From assembly GCA_018881555.1 (NCBI GenBank), contig JACAXG010000169.1, positions 190,201 through 254,200 on the forward strand: a stretch of 64,000 bases of DNA, written 5' to 3'. The position numbers and the translations under genes were made by a program. Of this stretch, positions 10,510 through 21,700 are shown one piece after another; within the stretch, counting starts at the first letter, position 1; each line of letters opens with the position of its first letter. This stretch comes from Amblyornis subalaris (Eukaryota; Chordata; Aves; Passeriformes; Ptilonorhynchidae). The notes under the pieces are model-generated. The model saw only the letters and a program-made list of their open reading frames with translations. It had not been told where the DNA came from and made no database searches.

Positions 10510-13500
10510 CATCCCAGGCTGCTTTGGGCATCTTGCACTGCCCTCCCTGCCACAGTGGTGGGAAATGACTGTCCTGTGTGTGCCATCGCCTGCCTGTGCC
10601 ATCATCTACCTGCGTGTGCCATCACCTGCCCTGCCTATGCATCGTTCTGGCATTGCTCTGCTGGACACAAGGGGTTCACTCCCCATCAGAAGGACTTCTG
10701 TGCTCTTCTGGCTCCACCTGTCTCCACCAAGGACTGGGAGCCCTGGGAGCCCTGGGAGCCTGAGCAGTGTGGTGGGTTTTTTGGTCTGTCAGCAGGATGG
10801 CATTGGGAAGTCCTTGTCCAGGAACAAAGGATGCTCTTCCAGTCTGGGACCAGCATGGGTGGCCTTGAGTCACCTCCTGACATCCTGAAATCAGCTGGCT
10901 GAGGCTGCACACTGGAAGCCCAGCAGGCAGAGAAGGATTTGGCTGCCCAGTTGGTGGGGAGAGGGTGGGAAAATGCCATTTGGACTAAGGCTGGGAAGAG
11001 AATGCATATCACATCAGCTGGTGCTGGAGCAAGCCCTGGACTCCAGCAGAGGAAACGGCTCTCTCGAGATTTCTTGGAGCCAAAAGGATGTGGAAAGGAC
11101 TGGAAACATGCCCACTTGCTGGAGGCGGATCCTTAGGGCTGTGTACCCTTGCACAGAGGCAGTGACAATCTACCACAAGAAAAATCCATTATTAGGGTGA
11201 CAAACTTAACGTTAGCATTGTTAAGGTAGTCACTGAACTGACAAGGGACTGCCCCAGGCTGGTGGGGAGCTCTAAGCCACTGTGCTGGGGCTGCTCTCAT
11301 GGCTCCTGATGGAAAACAATCGGAAAAGAGACCAGCAGAGCCAAGGGGTCCAAATGAGAGGTTTCCCTAGTGCAGAGCTTTCCCCGGAAGGACCATGGCA
11401 TGGGGAGGAGAGGGGGACACTGCAGGACAGCTCTTCTGGGTGTCCCCCACCCAGGAAGCCCTAGATGCACTAGGTATCTGTTTTTTGTTGAAGTCCTGCT
11501 GAAGAAGAGGAGAGACCCCTCCATTCCCACAGGCTTAGTTTCCAGTACAAGGTTTTGGATCAAGCAAGTACAGTTTGCTGCCAAAGATTTCCAGGAGCCC
11601 TGGGACAGGACAGGACAACTTCTCCAGCTGCAGTGTTGTGCAGCAGCACAGAGGGACAGGACGGTGCCACTGGCAAGTGGAACTCTCCACAGGATGCTGG
11701 TCCTCAAACCAGCTGCCAGCATCAGAGGGAAGAAAGATGATTTTGCTCAGTGCAAAATGGGACACCTTCCTGTATTCTTTCCCAGAGCTCAGGAAAGCAG
11801 TGCTGGAGTGGCGTCCGCTCACTGGCTTGGGACATGCTGCTGGAGAGTTGCAGCATGGCAATGGGAAGGTGGCTTATGCCCTAACAGAGATGCTCCTGCC
11901 CGCTGAACTGGCTGCTATGGCACAGTGTGTGGGNGGGAGACACTCAGAGCCCTCCTGGTGTTCAAGTCCTCCTAAAATGTTTGCTTTTCCCTAACGTCTT
12001 CAGGGACTCGAGGGAACCTCTGGGCAGAGTTTCTCCATGCATCAGCAATGGGAAAAGAGCAAATTCACTGCACAGAAGAGCTGATGGAGAGATGCCAATA
12101 CAAATCACATCCTTTGAGGTTGCTTGAATTCTCCTTGCAGATCAATACAATAGCTGAGCATGGAGTAACAGGTCCTGTTTGGACCTTCAAGGAGCACAAA
12201 TCCCTCATGTAGCCAGGTTAAATGTAGATAATTGGGGAATAAGAGACCACTTCAGGTCAGAAAGGGATGTGGATTTTGGGGGACAGTGGATAGCAGTGCT
12301 TGTACCCACACCAGGAAGAGGAGACAGCCCTATGCCCCCTGCCTCCCCATGCCCTGCTGCCTGTACCCCTGCAACTCATAGGAACCTTTGCAGCATCCCA
12401 CGGCCCTGCTCACTCCAGGCCTCAGGAAGATGAGCAACAGTGCTGGTGAGAGGGCCCCTCAGCTGCCCCCAACAGCCCCCTGCTCAGTCAGAGCCCTCTG
12501 ATGCGTTGGTGGGGCTCAGATGGGACAGCCTGGGTGTCTCAGCATCCCCCAAGGAGTCCATCCTTGATGTGGCTCTCCATGGGGCTGCAGTGATGGCCAT
12601 GGACTGCTGCAGAGAGCCAGGCAAGGGCCCAGCTGCTCATCATGGCCATGGCCTGGTGCTTGTGGGGATGAGCTGAGCTTGTTCAAAACATGGTTTCTCA
12701 CTTGGAATTGGAGCTCGTAGGTAGTGTTGGAAAGTTTAGATGAAAAACTGTGACAAACAGTTCCCTACTTTATTCCAAGCAGAAGATAATTTTCCTCTCC
12801 ATCCTGCCAGCCATGTCTGCACCACTGTCCCCTCCCTCACACTGAGGATGGGGATGAGCCCTGTGCCACAAGGCTGCCCCGGAGGGTCTGCATGTGGTGC
12901 TCCCTTCCTTCACGTCACGTGCCTCACTTCTGTTCACCCACCCTGTCCCACAGCCTCAGGGACAGGTGAGCCTGCAGTGGCTGCATGAAGCCAACAGGAT
13001 GTGACCATGATCCTGGGCCTCCAAGTGCCAAGGACACCTCTGCCCCNGGGCCACAGCGCAGGGGACAGAAGTTCTGCGGGTGGGTCCTGTGTCCCGTGGC
13101 AGCATCCACAGGCTCCTGTCACGAGCTCGGGGAGAGTTCATCCAGTGCCGTGCCAGGGCTGCGGGAGCAGGGCTGGCAGCACAGGACACCTGTCACCCTG
13201 ATGGGCTGCCCTGNGCCTTGACACCTCCCAGCCCTCTGCCCTGGCAGGAGAGTGCTCCTGGCAAGACAACCAGGAGAAACCGCTGGGACTTTTCCGGAAA
13301 AGCTGCCTAATCCCTGGCTGGTTCAATGCCAGGACAACAGGGATCCCTGCCCACGGAACCCCCCAGGGCTGGCATCACACAGACACTGTCCTGGGAAACA
13401 GGAGACAGCAAAGGGTTTAGAAAGTNAGGCAAGAATAGAGACTTGTACTTGGGTTTGATTTTCCTTCCAGGCAAGAATCCTTGCCGGGAGGGGGATTATA

Positions 13501-15260
13501 GCCTTGGATACACTGAGGTCCTTCCAGACCTTCAGTGCCTCTAAGAGGACAAGATCTGGGCTTGGAGCCGAGGCTGGAATACATCAGTGGGCTCCCACTC
13601 ACAGGGTATAGAGGCTCAGCAGAAGCTGCAGTCAGGAGTGAGCTCCTGACTGAGGGGGGTTGTTGCATCCCCTTATTTTATTCCTCTACCAGTGGAAACA
13701 ATGGTTGGATTTGCAGCCTTACTGCCCACAGACTCAAAAGCACCCCAAAATGCCTCACATATGTGTGTTGTGGCCTTACTCAGTGCTGGGACCTGTGTGG
13801 GCAGCCCTAACAATTCCTTACAGGTCCTGGTTTCCATTCCAGTCCTGTCTGACTCCTGACTCGGTGCAGATGGAGATGTGGTAGGTGCACCCTGAGCAAA
13901 AGCATCCTTCTGACTCCAGGTTCACACATCTCTGCTGGGCTGAGGGATGCCCCCAACAGCAGGACAGGTAGCTGGGAGGTTTCTTGATACCCCACACAAT
14001 TTTGGGACTCCTCCATGCAAGGCAACTACATACTGGGGAGAGAGTCAGCCCCAGCAGCTGGGGAAGCGTAGACATCCAAGTCCTTTGGTTGGTGAAGGGC
14101 TCAGCCTGTCTGGAGGACCCTGAGGAAGAGGAAGCTCTGGGCATGCAGAGTGGCCTGCATTGGCCTGCACTCACCAAAAAATACACCTGGTGACTCTTTC
14201 CCTGCTGGTTCTTGCCCTGGGTGCCTCTGTAGAGGAACCCCACTGGCTCCCTCAGGTGCAGGTCAGGACCTCTGGGGCTCCTGCCAGGGCTGAGATCAGT
14301 GTCGTGCTGGAGCAGCTCTGGAGNGCGTTGTGGGATTGCTTATGCATTGCTCATGGCTGGCCCGTGCTGGTGGCTCATCCCAGTCCCAAAGATGTTGAAT
14401 GCTCCTGGATTGAATGCTCCCCTGCACTTGCTGTTGGCTGAGGAGCTCGCAGATGGGAGCAGAGAAGCCTGTCTCTAACCCCTCCCTTTGAACTCCAGCC
14501 TGTTGCGGTGTCTACAGGCTCATTGTGTTCTTCCTGTTATTTCCCAACCACATATGAAGCTGCAGTGCAGCCCACCAGTGCTCACAGATGTGCTCGTCCG
14601 TGTTTAACAAAGCCATTGAGCAGCTCTGAGCCCCACAACCATCAGCCCCCACCTCTCAGAGCCACCAGCAAGTTCCTTCTCCTGCTCCAGTGTCTCCTTT
14701 GATCCCTCATTCAATCCTGCAGCCCTCGCCCAGGTGGCCGCACCCCAGAGGCTCTTGCTGGAAGAGATGGATTAAAAAAACCTCTCTCCTTTGTCTGGGG
14801 AAGTGGCGTTCCCCCCCCTTCCCCTGGCACTGCTGGGTGACTCATGCACTCACCACCTTTTCCTCCTTGTACTCACCTTCCACTGTGCCTCCAGGGACTA
14901 TTTCCCCTGCTCCGTGATGGGGACAAGCTTTGCTGCCCAGCTGGGATGGGTGCCAGCATTTCCTGTGCCTCTCCTTGGAGCAGGAGGAGGAAAGCTGTGT
15001 CTCCCCGAGTCACTGAGCTGAAGCCCGTGTCCACACCAGCTGCAGGGGTTGTAGAAATATAGGTAAGAGTCTTCAGGTGCCTCAGGCGTGGTGGTGACAC
15101 ATCCTCATCCATCTTTTTCTGGGATTAAGCTCTCTGTGTTTATTCAGGTAAGGGGTGAGCCAAAGGCACCAGCACAGTGGGGAGTTGGGGCTCCTGAGCT
15201 GGTTTCCTTTTGCCTGAGACATCCATCCCCTCCTCTGCGCTCCTGTCCCATGGAACAAAG
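10510..15260. other. Non-coding stretch, no recognised gene
   Basis: Nothing here resembles a known protein or RNA gene. A short repeat of GTGCCATC-type words covers about 10578-10650, and a CCTGGGAGC word is repeated near 10738-10760. Both produce open frames of biased composition that I do not call coding. The rest looks like unique intergenic sequence. A non-coding transcript could be present, but the sequence alone does not show one. Confidence 0.5.
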
Positions 15261-15610
15261 AATGATAGAACCATAGAATGTCCTCAGCGGAAGGGACCCA
15301 CAAGGATTACAGAACCACAGAATAGTTAAGCTTGGAAAATACCTCTGAGGTTATGGAGCCCAAGTCCTGGCCTTGAGCAGGACACCCCGACAATCCCACC
15401 CTGTGCATCCCTGAGAGCATTGTCCAAATGCCCCTGAAGCTCTGGCAGCCTTTCCCTGGGGAACCTATTCAGTGCCCCACCACCCTTTGGGGAAAAACCT
15501 TTTCCTAGTATCAAGCCTAAACCTCCCCTGACATGCCTTCATGCTGTTGCCTCAGGTCCTGTCACTGAGCAGCAGAGAGAAGAGATCAGCACCTGCCCCA
15601 TCTCACAGGT
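15261..15610 (-). mobile_element. CR1 LINE 3' fragment
   Basis: The plus strand opens with GAATGATAGAACCATAGAAT, then CTCAGCGGAAGGGACCCACA and a second phrase near 15310, ACAGAACCACAGAATAGTTA. It then runs through CAAGTCCTGGCCTTGAGCAG and the CR1 body. The doubled opening may be two nested tails or a partial duplication of the 3' end. The element lies on the minus strand and is 5'-truncated. Confidence 0.85.
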
Positions 15611-18500
15611 TAACCTGGTCCCTTGCTGCTGTGGCCCCATCATGGTGGTGACATCCAGTACACAGGCTGTAATCATGAAAAATTGTGGGGAGCTTATTGC
15701 TGCCCCACAGCAAACCCGGCTCCTGCATCTGGTGGATTATCTGGTCATTTCAGATTTGAATGCCATTTTCATGTCTGGTCATGATGAGGTGATCTGTTCC
15801 TCCTGCTATCAAAGCAGCCCCCTAAAAACTCACCGTGTGCCTCTGTCCCTGGGGACGCTCCAGGCAGGACGAATGCATGGAAAGCAGCGCTGTGGAGATC
15901 AACAGAGGTGACAGAGGCGAGAAGATGGGAGGCAGACACGTGGCAGGCAGGGTGGCAGATAGAGAGATGACAGGGTGGCAGTGTGGCAGGACAACGAGGC
16001 TGTGCCNGGCTGGCTCCCCACACAGCTGCTTGCTCATTGAACCTGCTCATTTGGGTAGATTCTATGCTTCACAACCTGAGTCCTGCAGAGCTGACATCTG
16101 TTCTTGCCTTGCTTTGGTGGTGCCCGAAATCCACATCCCTCTTTCCTCAGACAAACAAGGCTGTGCTCACTTCCCGGCACTGGAGCAAATTGTGTGCTTC
16201 GGCTTCCATGGCAGAAAAAGCCCTCCCTGCCCCTTGCTTTCTTTTTCCCACTGAACTTTCTTGTGCCTGGAGCTCAGGCATTGCCCACGTGGGGCAGCCA
16301 CCTGAGTGCAGACACCAGCTCCTCCCCAAGGACATGGCCAGGTTCCCTGTGAGTGGCTGGGGCTGCCCGCACACCGTGGGCAGAGGCACTGCCACCCTCC
16401 GTGCCCTGCTCTCCAGCCTGTGGTGCCTTGCTGGGGCTCCACGGGAAAGGAGAAACGACAGGAACCCTGCCTTGCTGGGACCACAGCTCTCAGTGCTCAG
16501 CCCTGGCTGGGCTGAGCTTAGACAGCTGTGTGGGGGTGCTCCCCGCCTGAATGTGCCATCACAGGGGTAGTTCTCTGGCTATGCATGCATTTGCCTGGCT
16601 GACATTCCCCTGGGAATGGGAGCACTTCCATCCCAGCATGTTCCAGCTTTTGGTGCCTTCCTGTTTGCGCTGGAGATTGAACATCCTGAGACACCAGCAA
16701 CTTTCCAGGGCTGGGCACAGGTTTCCTCAGATCCCAGCTCACGCCTCCCACTCTTTTAGGGCTGGAAAGAGGGTGCCAAATGGGACCCCATGAAGATGAA
16801 GAGCAGCCCCCCTTGGGGAGGGAAGGGATGCTAACCCCCCTTTCGAAGCGACCCATGGACAGACTGCGAATAGGGTGGCCAAGTCTGTGCAAGACCAAGG
16901 TATGGAGGACACTCACATCTCCCAGGATGGGTCTCACCACACCAAGAACCACCTGCCAGATAGGAACTTGCCCCAAAGTTTTCAAAAACAAAAGAAGGAT
17001 GAGGAGCAAGGGGACCATCCCGACTCCCACAGGGCTCTCTCAACCCTGTTTCTGCTCCCTACCATCCAGAAAAGAGATTTTTTTGTTCCTTTTCAGTCTT
17101 TGAAGACCTCTTCTCATTGCTTGTCCATCTAAGAGTGAAGCAGGAAGTTTGAGAAAGGAATTAAGTGCAGTCCAGAAAAGATCTCTCTGCTGTAATCCCT
17201 GGTGTGGTTGCACTGTAGAGGATGGCAGATGTGCACCTCAGAATGTGAGGTGGGCAGCATGAAGAGTCAAGAATAGGCAGGTGTTTTCCCACGAAACTTG
17301 AGAAGAGTCAGCCTGGGAAGGCAGAAAGGCAGCGGAAATGATGCTGTGCTGAGCCTCGGGGACAGGACTGTGGTTTCCTGCGGCATTAGCAGCAGCAAAG
17401 TGGAATCATTTTTTCACATAAATTAATATATTAATGTCTTGGAGTAGATCGACGTGGGTTTTCCAGGGTTAAGTGTTTAATGTATCGAAGTGAGGAGGTA
17501 AAACCCTGCAGACCCACAGGTTGAACACAGAAGTCCTGCAGAGAAGCCCTGTGCCATGGTGATGGACGCTGCCAGGATGAGGGCCACTCTCTGTGCCCCT
17601 ATTTAGCCGTTTTCTTCCCCAGACTCTGCTGCCAGTCACTGCTTTGGGGAGAGCACTGGATCTCNTCCCCTGCGCAAGCTCCAGCAGCAGAACCTCCGCA
17701 ATGGGGCGGCATGTTAGGGCTTGGGGCTCCTGCACCACAAGCCCTGGGCAGAGCCTTAGCCCCATGAGCACCTCTGCACCCCAATACCACAGTGATGGGC
17801 AGGAAGCTCTGCAGAAGGTCCAGGGCTGGTGCAATGCGTGCTGTGCATGGGTCAGCTGTCAGAAGCTTCCAAAATTANTGAGAAGTGAGGCAGGGCGTGA
17901 GGAGCCTCAGCTCACATCCTCAGTCTGCAACCCAGCTGCACTAGGAGCCGTGTCCTCCAGCCTTCCCTCCTTGTTTATTATTTTGTTCACTGTTTTATCC
18001 CACTGTGTAAGCAAGCTCCAAACGCCCTTCTCGGAGTGAGGAGCCCAACCTCCTTTGGCTTGCTGCTCCATGTGCAAATGCATTACATTATTCACTTGTG
18101 ACCGTACTAAAAACGGCCTCAATATACATCTGGGCTCCTCAGTGCTGTCACGAAGTTCTTATGATGATTAAGAGCAGTAACACAGCCATAGTTGTTAATC
18201 ATTGTAGGTGATAGGCTCTTGGAGCTTTTCTGTATCTCAGGGTGTTCCCGTGTCCCGCTGAACCCATCTAAGGGCTAAGCCTCAGAGCAGGGGCAGGATG
18301 GGGTTGAGCCTGGGGTCAAGGGCCATGCTCAGAGGGGTTGATGGGGCTGATCCCAGGGACAGAGGCTGTGCCCGGGGAGGAGGGACAGGACTGGGCTGAG
18401 CTCCCGCAGTAACGCTGATGCTCGAGGGACAAAGCCGATTCCGGGGCCGGGGCGATGCCTGAGGGGCCGNGCTGTGGCTGATCCCGGGCACAAGGACCGT
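15611..18500. other. Non-coding stretch upstream of ENTPD2
   Basis: No recognised exon or repeat lies in this interval. CpG density rises sharply from about 18400 towards the ENTPD2 promoter. An AT-rich patch lies near 17410-17440. Distal ENTPD2 control elements would be expected here, but none can be identified by eye. Confidence 0.5.
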
Positions 18501-18754
18501 GCCCGCGGGAGGTAGATGGGTCTGGTCTCGGGCCGAAGGGGGCCGGAAGATCTGAGTGCGGGTCCGGATCTGGGCAGCCGCGGGACGCGCAGCCCGAGGC
18601 CGCCACTCGCTGTGCCGCGGAGCCCGGTGTCCCGCGCGGGTGGGCCGGGGCTGCGGTGACTCAGCCGGAGAGGCGGGAGAGGAGGCGGCGGGGGAGGAGG
18701 AGTGGCAGGAGCCGCCGCAGCCGCCGCGGAGCCACTCACCTGCCCGGCCCCGCC
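18501..18754 (+). promoter_or_regulatory. ENTPD2: CpG-rich promoter and 5' UTR region of ENTPD2
   Basis: CpG dinucleotides and GC runs are dense from about 18420 to 19130, centred on the ENTPD2 start codon, as expected for a CpG-island promoter. No TATA box is obvious. A purine-rich GGAGAGG/GGCGGGGGAGG tract lies at about 18665-18705 and a GCCGCCGCAGCC-type tract follows just before the start. The transcription start itself cannot be placed from sequence. Confidence 0.6.
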
Positions 18755-21700
18755 ATGGCCCGCCGCCTGGCCGCCCTGCTCCTGCTCCTGGCCCTGGGCT
18801 GCCTGCTGGGCATCCTCCTCCTCCTCCTCGGCTCCGGGGACACGCGCGGCCCGCCGGGCTTCAAGGTGAGCTGGGCGGCTCGGGGGTACCGGGCGCGGAG
18901 TGGCGGTGGGCACCGGGAAGTCCTGGGCTGCCGGGGGCTGGGGGAGCCGCCGTGGGCAGCCCCGTGTGCGGCATTCCCGGTGTGCGGCATTCCCGGTGTG
19001 CGGCATTCCCGGTGCGAGAGAAGCTCCGCTGATCCCCAGCGTCACGGGAGGCGCCGGGGCTGAGGCGCGGGGAGGGTCGCAGGGAGCAGCCCCCGCCGGG
19101 TGCGCAGGGACGGGGCTGCCCCAGTAGCGAGACCCGTAGTGTGGCACCCCCGGTGCGGGGCCCCTGGCTGCGGAGTCCTCGGCCGCCCATCCCTTGTGCC
19201 TTATTAAGACCTGTGCTTTGGGAGGGGAATCTGTTGGACACGGTGAAAGAAAGCGGCCCCCCAGGCCAGAGCAGCCGCGTCAGCGTCTGCTGCTGCTGGG
19301 GCTCTCNCGTATGCACTCCAGCATCTCCCCTGTCCGCACTGCACTGCCTGAGCCAGCACTGCTGGGTGACAAATGCACTTTCCTTTGACTACAAGCTGCT
19401 TTTTTTTTTTCTCTTTTTCTTTGTAAATTCAGATGATGAAAGAAGTTCCCGAACAATTTCTTGTTGGGCAAGTACCCTTTTTGTAGTCCAAGCCTTTGTT
19501 TTTAAATAGTCCCAGGCTCTTGTCCTGAAAAATGTTTCACCTAAAACCCCCTTTTTTTCATTGCAAGCAATTTGCTTGGAAACTTTCTGAGCCAGCCTGC
19601 ATGCCAGATGTGCTGCCTTCTCTCTGGGTTTGTCAGATGTAATGAAGATTAGAATGAGAAGACGAGCTGACTTAGCCAAGATGATCCTTGTTGCTCTTAG
19701 TATAACTACCAATTATTAACTCCTTCCCTGTGACACCTTTCTTTGCCACCCATTGCCACATGCTGGGGCATCTTGGGCAGTGCCCTGAGCTTGTTTCAAA
19801 GTGGATTTTATCTCTTGGGACACAGAGGAATTATATTGTTACCAAGAGCCCCATATGCAGCACTTGGGTCAGCCTGGAAAGCCTTTCTTCCTCCTGGTTC
19901 CAAGATGGAACTTTGGTTTAAAGCCAAATGAATTCCCAGAAATTTTTCTTCTGTGCTTTTTTTGGTGCTTTTTCTCTCTCTGAGTGGTAGCACCTTCTAG
20001 TCTGCAGGCAGTGCTGTGGTTTCAGGCCGAGCATCCCTGAACACTCGCCNGGGTCCTAGCCCTGCTCCACACGAGGCTTTGTCCAGGGAGTCAGGGTTCC
20101 TGGATATGCCAAGTGCCACAAGGTCCAGCATGGTGTGTGCACTGGTGCCCAGCAGTGCCTGTTCCCATGGGGCTGGCACCTGGAAGGTGATGAGGAGTTG
20201 CTTTTGCACAAAGCTCAGCGCTGTTTTGGGAACACAGAACTCTGTTATTCTAACTCAGCTGAAAAGATGCCCACATGATTTAGAGGTTGGTCCTCCTGTG
20301 GNGGACCCAGGGCACATCCTCCCATGACCAGGGCAAGATGTGGTCCTTACTGGCTTGGTCCGCATTAGCTGCTATTCACTGCTGAGCTATGGCTCCACAT
20401 CTTCCCTTTCCAGTTCCTTTGCTTGGAATGTAGCCCTACAACCACCCTGGATTAGTTATCTTGCTGCTGAGGGACTGATCTTTCCCTCGTGGGTCCGCAG
20501 TGGGACTCACAGCCTGACTGCTGCGAGCTGCTGCCTGCTTCTTCCTTCTTTTGGCAAATGTATTCACTGGCAGTTTTTAAGTCCTGTGGCTACTGCGGCT
20601 ACTGCAGCAGGAAGGAAACCTGTCGAAACCCACTGCAAAACTGGGTGCCACGTGACCTCACCACCCTTGAGGGAGATAGGATGTTGGGGGGCCAGGGCTG
20701 AGCCCCTCGTGTGCCATGGGGCAGCCTGGAGAGCCTGGAGGGGTGGGGGCTGGAGTCTCGGGCATGGCCATAGAGCACAGTGCCAGCCAGCAGCACATGG
20801 GGCATTCTCAATCTCCTCCTCTGCCTCCTCCCCTGGGCAGAGCCATACACTGATCAAGAGTCCTGAGGCCTACCCATGGCCTTTGGGGACATCACTGTCC
20901 TCTGCATCCCCTCTGCAGGGGCTTTAGGACTGAGCAGCCCTGGCTGGGGCTGGGCTGAGTGATGTTGCATTGGGGNAGAGCCCGTAGGACCATTGGTGAC
21001 CCAGGAGGCAGCAGAGACAGGGCTGGCATTGGAAAACTGTCCCAGCATGGGGCCACAATGGGGACCCCTTTGTGTCCCCCAGCTGTGCAGTATCACCAAG
21101 GTCTGGTCAGGGAGTTCTGTCAGAAAAAGAAGATGCTGGTGTTGGGAACTGTCCCGCATGCATGAGGCCCCACCACGCCCTGCGCGCCAGCAGCCAAGCA
21201 TGCCAGGGCAGATGAGAGGGGTGATGGGAGCCAGGCGCTGGTGTGGGAGTGTGCCAGGGCATCCTTGTGTCTCCACAGCCCTCATTTGCTGTGTGCTTGT
21301 TGGCAGGCACAGGGTGGCTCAGCTGGCAGGGCTGAGGGCAGTGCTTACGCTGCAAATCACTAATGGGATGGGCTTTTATCCTCCCTCCTGGGGCTTCCCA
21401 CCTGTAGGACCCCTGCAGTCCACCTGCCCATGCCCCTGGCCCAGCCATGACTCAGACCCACATGGCAGAGCATTCTGCTCTGGGGAACGCAGTAGATCCA
21501 ATGCCCAAGCCCAGGGTCTGGAGCAGGGACAGAGGCTGGGACAGGGACAGGATCTGAGGCCAGGGGCTGGCACCACTGCACACCACTGTGGGTGACCCCA
21601 TTCNTGATTCCTGTGTGAATCCTAGTGGNTGTGGTATCTCTGGGTCTGGAGGAGAGGGCATTCCTTCATTGCTAGGGACAAACTTGGCCANCCAAGTCTG

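Noticed and set aside
18656..18757. N-terminal extension of ENTPD2 rich in Arg
   Set aside because: The upstream in-frame stretch has no ATG. The ATG at 18755 has a strong Kozak context and is directly followed by the membrane helix expected for the family.
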